Shown piece after piece: positions 52,750 to 63,712 of a DNA stretch of 64,000 nt. Below the pieces are notes generated by a model. The model made no database searches and had not been told where the DNA came from. It was given only the letters and a program-made list of their open reading frames with translations. Position numbers and translations under genes: made by a program. Within the stretch, counting starts at the first letter, position 1. Each line of letters begins with the position of its first letter. Source of the DNA: Acheta domesticus (lineage: Eukaryota; Arthropoda; Insecta; Orthoptera; Gryllidae); contig JAHLJT010004567.1 of NCBI GenBank assembly GCA_031308135.1, positions 38,328,389-38,392,388 of the forward strand, read 5' to 3'.

Positions 52750-54340
52750 AGTAACATAAGAATATAGGGAAAGTTATGTAATGCTGCACGAAAAAACGGC
52801 GGATTTTTGGCAGAAAAAATCGTTACCGGGTCCTGATAAAGAAAAACTTAATAAATCCAGTTTCCAAATAAAGAAAAAAATCCTCTAACACGTGGTGTAA
52901 TCAGAATCCCTGTTTTGTGGATCCTTGATACCGAAAAATCAATTGAAAGCAAAACGTCCGTGTGTCTGTCCGTCTGTGAACACCACTAGAACTTAAAACA
53001 TACGTAGGATGTTTTCCAAATTGCAGAAATCCCTGTCCATCTGACTCGAGTCGAAGTTTTGAGATTTTGAATAGCATTCTTCACAATTTGGGGGTATTTT
53101 ACAAAAAGCCCCCCGGACATTTTCAAAATTTTCTGAAAAACCGCTCCAAATTTATTTCTTTAAATTTCTTGTAAGAATAAAATAAAACACACTTATTAAG
53201 GTAGCATAGGTCTGTTCTTCACAGTTAACTCTTTCTTCAATTTTGTAGTTGGAGAAAGACGCCGAAAAAAATTCAAACTTTCACAATTTTCGAAAATTCA
53301 GAGTTATCCGTGAAAATCGGACCTATGTCATCTTAATAAGTGTATTTTCCTCTATTCTTACAAGAAATTTAAAGAAAAACTTTGGAGTCGTTTTTGAGAA
53401 AATTTTGAAAATGTCCGGGGGGCTTCATGTAAAGTACCCCCAAATTTTGAAGAATTGTTTTCAAATCTCAAAGCTTCGACTAGAATCAGATCGACCGGGA
53501 AATATCCATTTTGAAAGAAATCGTACGTATGTTTTAGGCGCTAGCAGTGTTCACAGACGGACGCACCGACGGACCGACGTACGTATACAGGAAAGTAAAA
53601 ATTACATTTTTGTAATTTGGGAAAAAACAAAAGAATATAGCAATAACGCGTTTATCTCACCTCATAGAGTACATTTATCAGTATCCCTAACATAAGTTTA
53701 AAGAAAAAAATTGAAGCCGTTTTTCAGAAAATCTTGTTTTTGTAATTTTTTTAAATTGCACATATTGCACACAATATTGCGTGAAAACTACTAAAATTTT
53801 CAAAACAAATGTACATAACCCTAATGAAAGAACTCACTATCGAGAACAATTTTTTAAATAAAAATCTCTATCTTCAATTTTGTAGATGTAGCAAGATGCC
53901 GAAAAAAATTGAAACTTTTGCAATTTTCGAAAATTCAGAGTTATCGTGAAAATAGGACGTATACCACTTCAATAAGTGTATTTTACTCTATTCTTACAAG
54001 AAATATAAAGAAAAAAATTGAGCTATTTTTGAGAAAATTTTGAAAATGTTCGGGGGGCTTCATGTAAAGTACCCCTAAATTTTGAAGCAAGTTTTTTCAA
54101 AATCGCAGCGCCTCAAGTGGAACCAGATCGACCGGGGAATATTCATATTGGAACAAATCGTATTTATGTTTAGGTGCTAGTGGTATTCACTGACTGACGA
54201 ACAGACGGACGGACGTCTTGAAGAAAAAAAACAACACTTTTTCGATATCAGGGGACCCCAAAATGTATATATACCCCTATACTCCGTATATTACTCCTTA
54301 TATTACTTATGTATGTGTGTGTATACGGGAAAGTAACAAT
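52750..54340 (+). repeat. family R foldback-type element with long inverted arms
   Basis: The interval 52955-53220 is repeated in reverse at 53318-53585, about 265 bp per arm with a 97-bp spacer. A further inverted copy of the arm lies at 53940-54265, so the outer ends also pair. Arm landmarks are CATTTTCAAAATTTTCTGAA and GTCCGTCTGTGAACACCACT on the left, with their complements on the right. The edges carry the TATAGGGAAAGTTATGTAAT module (left) and GTATACGGGAAAGTAACAAT (right). The interior 53590-53860 is standard family R body. No protein motif. It looks like a rearranged, non-autonomous foldback element. Confidence 0.7.
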
Positions 54341-54589
54341 GCTTATATAACCACCTGTTTGGCGCTTTGGAGCTCTCTGGTAGTAAAATTTAGCAACATA
54401 GCAATTAATTATCACGAAAAGTTGCAAAACATGCTGCCAAAGGGATCCAACAGTAACTGTACGCGCACGAAAGCGAACGAAACGACCACAAAGAGCAAGC
54501 GCTATGCGCACAAAATTAACTTCGAAGTTAACGGGTTAATACTGAATATGTGTCAAATAATAGTATGTCATAGAACCTTACTCCCATTA

Positions 54590-54965
54590 TTTTTACTTTC
54601 TCTCCTTACTTCGTAAGTAGGGAGTATTGTTATCGTGTACCGGAAAACGGCGTTTTTGAACAGAAAACTCTTATTGATGGACCCTATTGACGATAAAGTT
54701 GATGAATCTTGTTCTTATACGTAGGTTATAGTAAATTTCCTTCAACATTATGTAGTCAGAATCCATGTTTTAGGGGCCCTTGATATAGAAAAATCGATTG
54801 CGACAAAACGTCTGTAAGTGCGTCTACCTGTCCGTCTGTCTCCGTCTATGAGTCTCTCCTTCCGTCCACTTTCGCAAAGTACTCCGAGCAGGAGAATTTT
54901 CACTTTGACTAAGATGACCAACCAGAGTCCGATTTCGGTTATTTCAACCAATGTCCAATTGTGAT
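54590..54965 (+). repeat. diverged relative of the family R arm
   Basis: The TAGTCAGAATCCATGTTTTA, GAAAAATCGATTGC and CGTCTACCTGTCCGTCTGTC words parallel the left arm at 52890-52990 but with lower similarity, indicating an older subfamily. A TTTACTTTCTCTCC edge lies at its left. Confidence 0.5.
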
Positions 54966-55567
54966 CAATATTTTGATTCAAAGTGTAATGATCAGTTCAT
55001 AACAAACTTTTATGAATTATACCTTCTTGTACTACATAATTAAACGAAAAGAAATAAGTACCAAACTGCTGGGTATTCTGCCAACTTAACTCGTCAAACA
55101 TATCCACCTCCACCGTTTCTTTATAGAAATATTTTTGTTGAATTCTCAGAGGTATCGACCTTTTGTCTTTATGTTAAAATAATATTAATCTATATGCGAG
55201 TCGGAAGATGTTAAAGTCGCTGTGAATTGCGAATAGTTGTAGAAGGGAATCCCCTCTTTAAATATATATTCTGGCATTTTCCGTAAATGTTTTGAGGACA
55301 TTTGTGCTTTTGTCTTTGCTAAAGAATAATTATTTTTGTACAGCATGTCTGGCTTCTTTCATACTGCGATCAGAATTGTTTTGCTCTGTTTCCATTTGTG
55401 TGAGCTTCATGTTATCCCAGCCAATTTGAACATGCTTATTAGGGGGTCGATTAGTGTTAGTTGGCACTGTTTCTTCGAGCTCCGTTTGTGGCATGTCAAA
55501 CTTCTACCTCATGTTTAAAAGAAATTTATGTTGAGTTATTCAACTCACAATACTGAGCTTTCGATTT

Positions 55568-55740
55568 TTACTTTCCCGTATACATACGTATATATGGAGT
55601 AATAAACATAGTATAGGTAAAGTTATGTAATGCTGCGAGAAAAAACGGTGGATTTTCGGCAGAAAAAAATTCATTGCCAGGCCCTGATAACAAAAAAGTG
55701 GATAAATCCAGATGTTACATTAAGAAAAACTAGTGGTGAT
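55568..55740 (+). repeat. terminal module of the family R-related palindromic repeat
   Basis: TTTTTACTTTCCCGTATACA, a palindromic CATACGTATATATGGAG core, then GGTAAAGTTATGTAATGCTG and an AAAACGGTGGATTTTCGGCA block. The same module is at 31316, 52760 and (inverted) 43200. Confidence 0.7.
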
Positions 55741-55858
55741 ACAGAAACTAGTGGCTTAGCTTGACAGCAACAATGCAAACACGTGCGTCTCCGTTAAAAC
55801 AAGCACGGTACTACTTGTCAAATATTTTACCAAACAGTATACTATCTTCTTTTTCGTC

Positions 55859-56300
55859 CTAATACTTTCTCATTCTAACTTCCTGTATCTCATACATTTC
55901 TGGATACGTAAAGCTGCGTTTGCCTAGCTCTACAGAGAAAATGTTTAAATGTGAACAAATGCTGGGCGATACGGTATTTTTAATGTTATTTTTGGAATCA
56001 GCACACTTAAAATGATAAGAATTAGCTGAAGACGCACAAAAAGGTTTTTGGTCGTTGGCCTGTGTAATCATTGCAGAATTAAAAAAATTTAACAAAATCT
56101 GAAATATTCAGAATAGTTTTCCCAAAGAATACGTTCCAAAAGAAGTCCTTGCTTTTAACAGAGATGCGAATAAATGTGGTTCTGCAAAAGTATTCGTTCA
56201 AACAAAGACAATAAAAACTGTCGTAAAAACATGATCTTATTGTAGTTTCTTGCCATTTACTTGTAACATTTTGCAAACGTTTTATTATTGAATCTACCAA
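55859..56300 (-). other. two overlapping unassigned open frames
   Basis: Minus-strand frames 56079-56300 and 55859-56095 overlap and use different registers. Neither contains a motif I recognise. They could be decayed coding sequence or chance; no splice structure was found. Confidence 0.15.
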
Positions 56301-57169
56301 ATTTGAATTTTGCTATTTCCATTCACTTTCCAGCTCTTTCTTCACATATTTACTTTCTGTTGTGTTGTATTCGTTCATTCATTCTTTGCAACTCATGTGC
56401 AATTACATAATGATCTGGATTTAGTTTAGGTTTCTGAAGTATTTTGGACATTTTTAGAGGTGTCATAACCTAGTCTGGAGAACTGTACTTTAGGGATAAT
56501 CGTCATTTTGAAACTCAAAGTATTCAAATATGAAATTAGCGTAGCGCTTATTCTTAGATTGCGCATTAGAATTTGTAAAAATTGTTCTTTGTCCTTACTA
56601 TCTTGCAAAAAATCGAGCTTTCTAAATACGAAGTACATTGTTTTGCGGCTGTTCGTATTCCGGCATGGATTCACTCAATGATGGTCGCTGCAGCGAGGCG
56701 TTTAGGCGTTGTGCAGCGTTGACGAAAAACAAAAATATTTGGGGCGACCGCTTCTGTAGGAGAGTTGCGAAAAGGAATGGCATGGTCTTGCACTTCAGAA
56801 ACATAACATGTAACCGTGATGTATTGCATAGAGTACCAAGCAATCCTTGTACGTAATTCAACTGTTATGAAAACTGTGGTTTCGCCAAGTAAATTATGGC
56901 AAGTGAGCTAAACCATACTCACACACATGATGACCTCGCGCATGACAGCCGTCGCATACACCAGCTCCTGCACGAATCGTGCGAGAAAATACCTCATGTC
57001 TTCAAGCCATGTGCATTCTGACAGTTTGATACTAACCTAATGCTGTAGCTCAACTTCTAGAAATACTAATAGAGCCACTAGATTCACACACAAGTTCAAT
57101 GCTTTGCAATTAAAAATATATTTGACAACGACAATGATTGCTGATAAAATGCGTGTTGGCGCATTTTAT

Positions 57170-58755
57170 TGGCAGTTTTTGAAAATTTGGCCGTTTTAAA
57201 AAATTCAGAATTAACCGTGAAAATCGGACCTATGCCACCTTTATAAGTCTATTTTATTCTATTCTTACCAGAAATTTAAAGAAAAACTAGTGGTGCTGCA
57301 AATGGCACAGACTTTCCCGTATTAGTTTTCTATTTCCTTGAGTTTTCGCTAGCTATTGGGAATTTCCACGTACTCTTTCTTGCCAGCTGCCATTTATCCC
57401 CGCCAAAAGCACATTTTTTGTCATTTTCTTAATTTTTCGGTTTCATATTGGTAGAACGGAAATATTCATTTTAGAATATTAAAAAACACAAAAATCTAGT
57501 CCTAAATGGCAATTTTCTTTTAAAAATTATGTGCCGTTTTAAAGAAAATTGCGTTTTAGTGCTACTAAAAATGCTATATTTGAAGCTCATTTTCACAGAA
57601 ACTTTTTGAGTTTCCAAAATACTTTATTTGAAGTTGTTTGAAGCACTTACACTCACAAATATAATAATCTTTACAAATTGCTGGTAGTGTGCATATTAAA
57701 GATGTGAGAAATCTTTCAAAAAAAATTACATTTATATAATTTTTGAAAAAAACAAAAAATAACTCAAAATAAACTTTACGTCATATTAAAGAGTGTAATT
57801 AGCACAATCTGTTACAAAAGTTTCAAGAAAAATTTGCAGCCATACAAGAGAAAATGGCGTTTGAGCGCTTCTGAAAATGCGGAATTTCGAGCTACTTTTC
57901 ACAGAGAAGGGTTGGGTTTTCGAGGAACTTTACTTGACATTATTTAAAGCACTTTAACTCCTAAATATAATAATGTGAAAAAATCGCCGCTAATGTAAAT
58001 ATTAACGACGTGAGGGACCAGTAAAAAAATACATTTTTCCAATTTTTGAAAAGGCAAAATAATAGAGGAATACGGCGTTGTCGTCAGCTCATAAAATACA
58101 TTTTGCACTGTACCTACCAAAAGTTTAAAGAAAAAATTTGGAGCCGTTTTTGAGAAAATCTAGTTTTTGTAATTTTTTAAAATTGCACATATTGCACGCA
58201 ATATTGCGCAAAAACTACTAAAATTTTCAAAAATGTAAATGACATTAAAGAAACAACTCACTATGAAGAACGCATTTCATTTGAAGGAATAATCTCTATC
58301 AACAATTTTGTAGTTTTGGAGGAAGACGTCCGAATAAAATTCAAACTTTTGCAATTTTCAAAAATTCAGAGTTATCCGTGAAAATCAGACCTATGCCACC
58401 TTATAAGTGTATTTTACTCTATTCTTCTATGAAATGTAAAGAAAAAATTTGGAGCCGTTTTGGAGAAAATTTTTGAAATGTCCGGGGGGCTTCATGTAAA
58501 GTACACCCAAATTTTGAAGAAAGTTTTTCAAAATCGCAACGCCTCGAGGCGAGCTAGATCTACCAGGAAATATCCATTTTGGAAGAAACCGTACGAGTTT
58601 TCGAAAAACTTCATTCGATGTCATTTGAAGCACTTCCATTCGCAAATAGAATAGTGTTTACAAATTGCTGGAAATGTGCATACTAACGGTGTGAGAGATC
58701 TTCCACAAAATTACATTTGCGTTATTTTTGCAAAAACAAAAAGTACCCCACGGAT
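57170..58755 (+). repeat. family R dispersed repeat, composite copy
   Basis: Starts with an inner-arm fragment (TTCAGAATTAACCGTGAAAA), then at 57287 the terminal motif ACTAGTGGTGCTGCAAATGG and a full body matching 765-1680. It then has the GAAGACGTCCGAATAAAATT and GTCCGGGGGGCTTCATGTAA arm modules and finally a second partial body (58590-58750). Two family units are fused here. Non-coding. Confidence 0.75.
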
Positions 58756-59000
58756 CAGTGCCGGAAGGCAAAACAAGCAATTGCTTGGAGGCCCCATCCA
58801 TGAGGGGCACTGCGCTTCGGAAAAATATGCATAACATATTTTGTGACATAAAATGTATTTGTAAAATGTATTTAACGTAATAAATATAATATATGTAAAA
58901 TATCGTTTAAAATTATTAGTTTTCATTTGTAATAGTATGGAGATGGAGCTATTTTTACGCGGGGGGATCATTTTGTGCTTGGGGAGCCCGCAATGCTTAA
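58755..59000 (+). repeat. dispersed repeat V, copy 2
   Basis: Reverse-orientation partner of 45556-45835, starting near GGAAGGCAAAACAAGCAATT and ending GATCATTTTGTGCTTGGGGA. It interrupts or abuts the family R copy. The 45604 poly-C corresponds here to a short G run at 58961-58966. Confidence 0.7.
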
Positions 59001-59019
59001 TACATTAGGGCATAATACA

Positions 59020-59560
59020 TTACATTGTTACATTTGTATTGTCTAATTTTTTTAAATGACTTGATATAAAAGACAAGTAATGTACTTCAGCTTCCGGGTC
59101 AATGACACTAATCTCGATCAGGTTTTGTCCAGTTTCCCTGATCCATTGAGCAAATGCTGAGATTGCCCCTTGTTTTGCTTCTAGACATAAATGTAGTTTC
59201 ACTATGAGCACATTTTGTTGAGCTTTCTTTTTGCTTGTAGTGGTAGGAGTAGAACTGAGGGAGGGTTACTATTTTGTTAGCAATGCAGAAAAATCAAATC
59301 TGAAGTTCGTTCACCGATGCAAATAGGTTTTCTATAACTTGGGAACGAAATTATCTAGTTTTTCAAATATTGCTAATCGGTCTTTCTTTAAAAATGTTAT
59401 TATTTATTTAGTTTGTTTTATTTTTTAAACTTGAATTCACCTTTCAACTATTTAGTTGAAATTTTGGGAAGGGATTCTGGAACTCAAGAGAACGTGCGCA
59501 AATTATCTTCTCCCCCATACGTCACGTACAGTTTTTTTACCAAATAAATCAGAAACTCTT
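59020..59560 (+). repeat. dispersed repeat U, copy 2
   Basis: Inverted homologue of 12370-12880, with a part also found at 50060-50285. On the minus strand 59020-59211 is open and encodes ISAFAQWIRETGQNLIE; the copy at 12.7 kb encodes nearly the same stretch on its plus strand before a stop. Whether this small frame is coding is unknown. Confidence 0.6.
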
Positions 59561-60932
59561 ACATTCCTGGAGAAAAGGAAAACAAATTCCACGAGTTGAG
59601 AGTATATAAATTCTTGCAGCCATGTGAATTCAAGGAAGAAGATAGAAGACAAATGTTTAGATACAAAATTGCGGGAACGATGGATCTGTCCATCGATAAA
59701 TTCAAAAGAGCAACTAGCGAATCCTCCGATGAGAAATATGCTAAAGCGATACAATGAATGAAAGAATAATAGGAAATGGTGAAGGAAAGAAAATTAATGA
59801 TGGGAGATGTATAGTGGTAGACCACAGCTGACTGGTAAAGAATAACAAAAATAGGATTTAATAATTTGTAATGAACATTTAGAAATGTGCAAGTGTCCTG
59901 CTTTACACATTTTCATCAATCAAATTACACTTCAAACATTTTTATAACGTTCTGATGCAAGCAATTATATCATATTTTAAAATATTTCCATCAATATTTA
60001 TTTGCTTTAAAAATCATACCTAAAAGTAACATCGTTGCGTCATTAAATGCTTGCTTTCCAAACCTCGTATGAGTTGCTGGGTTACATAAAGACCAGCCCG
60101 CAAAGCGAAGAGAGCAGGTGCCAATGCCGACCGCCGCGTGCCCCCTCGCTTAGGGGGAATCCCCGGGAAAGACTGTTCAAGCGGCCAGCGAGGTCGCAGC
60201 TGCCTTATTCTTCACCTCATCGGAGATGGCTTTAGGTTGCCGCAGCAGTTGCGGTGGTTAGTGACGTCCAGAGGAAGGAGGCAATCGGGAGAACTGGCTC
60301 CAGGCCCGGCCGAAATTGCAGCTCCAAAAATTGTTTTCATTCAAAACATTAAAAAAAATTCATTTTACTTCTAATTCATATTAACCGCTATAAGTTATTT
60401 CTGTTGCAAGGTGAGAATTATTTATTTACGGAGGGCAGGGCCTTTTGTTTGAAGTAAGAAGCCCCCGCGGATATATTGACCCAGGCTTCTTGTTTTCTCT
60501 GGGATCCCTTGGCGGTGTCCCGCGTGCTCAAGGGACCAATAAGACTTGAATGCATGAGTTAAAGAATTGATTGGTGATACCGGGTGCATCAACTGTCATT
60601 AGTCCCTAAAGTGTAGGGCACGTTTTATCAGGGTATCCGACCTACCCGTCAGCTTGCAGGGTTTTCCCCAGCGCGACACCATTCCAGCAGGAACAAAAAC
60701 ATTGGGACCAACAACAACTATTATGAACGAATTATCTGCATTATTAATCTATTAACACTCTGATACTCGCGAAATTAGTAGGGAAGGTTTTACTAGTGCG
60801 GAAAATCTGTTAAATCCCGTTTTCAAAAATAAGACAAAAACAAGAGAAGTACATTCAGTGGATCCTCGTACGTGCAAAATTATGTCATTAAAACTAAAGA
60901 GGAAATTGTAGTTTGTACAAAAATTGTAGTTG
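59561..60932. other. no gene seen; GC-rich patches
   Basis: GC-rich patches at 60100-60330 and 60430-60700, the second containing GGTATCCGACCTACCCGTCA, look like pieces of repeat leader sequence but cannot be placed. Confidence 0.4.
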
Positions 60933-61149
60933 CAGGTCCGCAGTGGCCGAGATCGTTATAGGGCAGTAGTGTCATAGCGATCTCGGACCCAAAGAGTCCC
61001 GCCTCGGGGATGGCTGCACTTGTGTTCGTCCTTTCACCCTCTATCATCACATCGTTTCATCACCATATCATTACATAACGTTAAACCCAATAGTGGTCGC
61101 TAACGACCTTGATGTTAATGCGACCTAAGTAACAAAAAAATTGTAGTTG
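60919..61149 (+). mobile_element. tRNA-derived SINE with LINE-like 3' tail, 14-bp target duplication
   Basis: The SINE body is 60933-61135 (203 bp), bracketed by AAAAATTGTAGTTG at 60919-60932 and 61136-61149. The head CAGGTCCGCAGTGGCCGAGA contains an A-box-like TGGCCGAGA, and a weak B-box (GAGTCCCGCCTCG) follows. The 3' part GTCGCTAACGACCTTGATG and TTAATGCGAC plus an A run matches the stem-loop end of the I-like LINE at 39518-39590. SINEs borrow such tails so that the partner LINE reverse transcriptase copies them. Confidence 0.85.
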
Positions 61150-61279
61150 TTGAAATTGTAGTATTAGTACAAAAATATTGAAGAAGAAAATCAAAAAGCA
61201 TCAGTGTATTTGTACCAAAAATAGTTTTTAATGAATGAATTGCATTGCTGAAAAATGAACGAAGAGTGTTTCACATAGT

Positions 61280-61420
61280 ATTATCGAGATCATTTCCTTA
61301 TATCGGCGATAGATGGCAGCGTACGAGCATGTGGCAATTTCAATAGCTAGCCCAGACACACGGAAATAGAAAACTAATACGGGAAAGTCTGTGCCATTAT
61401 TGTAGTACCACTAGTTTTAA
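61280..61420 (-). repeat. family R terminal fragment
   Basis: Minus-strand copy of the family terminus: ACTAGTGGTACTACAATAAT, then GACTTTCCCGTATTAGTTTT, ending at the GCTGCCATCTATCGCC block. Only about 140 bp remain, the size of one terminal inverted repeat of the MITE at 63030. Confidence 0.8.
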
Positions 61421-62660
61421 ATGAAAAGGACGAAAAAATTTAACGTAAATAAATGATACATTTCATTAATTCAAACACAAATAAACTATGATTACATAAC
61501 TTCCAATTATTTAACAACAAAACTAATTTTTAAATTGAATGAATATTTTTGTGGTTATATCATTTTCTAACAATATATTGGAAATTTTGGAGCAAGAAAT
61601 ATCCTTCATATTGGATTTTACGGTAAGTGCTGCAGCTAGAGTATCAACATTCAACTTGGTTTCTCACTTGATTAACTACATTAACACATTCGTTTTAAAA
61701 TATCGAAAAGGAGTACAGGTAGGAGGACACTTTTCGCGGAAGGACAGAACCGACTAAAGAAGGTCCGTCCTTCCTAAAGAATGACGAGATAGATTACCGG
61801 AAGAAAATCGCACAAAAGCAAGAAAAAATATAGTACGATGTTAAGAATTACGAGACAACATGTATAAATGGAAGTTATATTTGGAGGCAATGTATTATTA
61901 AGTGATAAACCCAAATTTAATTTTTTTACGTCGATAACCGCACCTTTGAGAGAACTTAAAAATCTTGTATCAGAAAGTCACTTCGCGCAAGTCATGAACT
62001 GAAAGGTGGGTGGAGTAATGGCTTGGTCTTCGTAAGGTATTGTAGTCTGGTTCCCATCCACTAGAACAAAACCTATGAAATAAAAGCAATTGAGAGTTAT
62101 TCCCCTTGGACAATCTGCTAGAACTGGCAACGTATAACGTTGACTGTGTCTGGTGCATTACTGTAGCAGAATGCCCATTCACTGTATTATCGTGGATCAT
62201 TATAATATCTTAATCGTTTCCCTCGATAACTTGTTTGGGAGCCGTATGTAATGATAGCTGCACGCTCTGATGAAAGCATCATTTACTCATGAAAGAAGAA
62301 GGTCGAGAAAATAAATGCAAGTACCTATATTGGAAAAAAGTAACAACTCCTAAGACCAGCAATACAATATCAGAACTAATACAATTAACAATATGTAAAA
62401 TGCATTATTTTTACTTCGAAGAACTAACAATATTTATACTAGAAAATAGTCACATTTTATAGTTGAAGGTCGAAAGTATAATTAATAAAATTGCTTGTTT
62501 ATTAAATAAATCTTCGTTACTTCCTTATTGATTTTCTTAAATTATTCTTCAAAATTGCCATAATCGACTGACAGTTTTTATTTATTTACAAATTATTATC
62601 AATACCAAATACGCTATTTTACGCTGATACAAGCTTGCCAGAGTAAACAATGATGCATAT
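61421..62660. other. no gene seen
   Basis: AT-rich DNA. Short open frames (61539-61757 plus, 61970-62200 minus) have no recognisable motif. Confidence 0.5.
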
Positions 62661-63027
62661 TTAATTGTAATGTTTGTGAAAACGTGTTCTTTTCTCTTGG
62701 AAACTTTTTCGTGTGCGCTTCCGGGTATATGATTCTTCAGGTGATTCAAGCTGTAAAATCCAACAATGGTCCGCCATCATTTCCACGTTCCACTTACCCT
62801 GATACCTACGTTCCATCCCCTTGATGTCCTTATGGAACTTTTCCCCTTGTACTTTATTGACGTTTCCCAAGTCTTCCGGAAAATAGTCCACATGGGAATG
62901 TAGGAAGTGTACCTTCAAACTCATGTGGCAACCTAGTATTTGAAAAGCTTTCAGCATACATTCCACGATACATTTGTAGTTAGGATCTTTGACGTTACCG
63001 AGGATCTTGTCAACAACCTCTTCTTCA
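62661..63027 (-). CDS. multi-copy arthropod transposon-associated protein, C-terminal part
   Basis: About 120 codons, open, reading FEEEVVDKILGNVKDPNYK, then MSLKVHFLHSHVDYFPEDLG, GEKFHKDIKGMERRYQGKW and MMADHCWILQ before a lysine/arginine-rich tail. The 'LHFLHSHxDxFPExLG...GExFHxDI...MExRYQGxW...MxADxCW' pattern occurs in very many copies in arthropod genomes, in proteins usually considered transposon-derived; I do not know its biochemical role. The N-terminal part is cut off by the MITE at 63030-63712 and was not recognised beyond it. No frameshift lies in the remaining part. Confidence 0.6.
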
Positions 63028-63029
63028 AA

Positions 63030-63712
63030 ACTAGTGGTGCTACAGAATGGCACAGACTTTCCCGTATTAGTTTTCTATTTTCTTGGGTCTTCGCTAGCTA
63101 TTCGGAATTGCCATATACTCTTTCTTGCCAGCTACCATCTATCACCGCCAAAAGTACATTTCTTTGTCATTTTCTTAATTTTTCGGCTTCCTATTGGTAG
63201 AACGAAAATATTAAATTTAGAATATTAAAAAACACAAAAACCTAGCCTTAAATGGCAATTTTCTTTTAAAAATTATGTGCCGTTTAAGAGAAAATGGCGT
63301 TTTAACGCTACTAAAAATGCCAAATTTGAAGCTCATTTTCACAGAAAATTTTTGAGTTTTCAAAATACTTTATTTGAAGTTATTTGAAGCACCTGCACTC
63401 ACAAATATAATAATGTTTACAAATTGCTGTTAATGTACATATTAAAGATATGAGAGATCTTAAAAAAAATACAATTATGTAATTTTTGAAAAAACAAAAA
63501 AATAACTCAAAATAAACTTTGCGCTATACTTAAGAGTGTAATTAGTACATAATTGTAATTTTTTTGAAAATGATAAAAAAATGTACTTTTGGCGGTGATA
63601 GATGGTATAGCTGACAAGAAGGAGTATGTAGCAATTCGGAATAGCTAGCGAAGACCCAAGGAAATATAAAACTAATACGGGAAAGTCTGTGCCATTCTGT
63701 AGCACCACTAGT
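63030..63712. mobile_element. 683-bp MITE of family R with terminal inverted repeats of about 165 bp
   Basis: The left end ACTAGTGGTGCTACAGAATG and the right end, read inward, are identical for over 40 bp and remain alignable for about 165 bp (through ATCTATCACCGCCAAAAGTA). The centre holds family R body. ACTAGT at both ends hides a possible TA target within CTAG. No transposase. It interrupts the transposon-associated ORF at 62661-63027. This copy defines the true ends of family R, which is therefore a DNA element with long terminal inverted repeats. Confidence 0.88.

Noticed and set aside
52409..52759. 116-codon plus-strand Gly/Arg-rich frame
   Set aside because: The composition is explained by GGGGCG-rich DNA, and there is no motif or neighbouring exon.
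53249..53695. 148-codon plus-strand frame
   Set aside because: It lies entirely within the family R foldback repeat, whose other copies do not keep the frame open.
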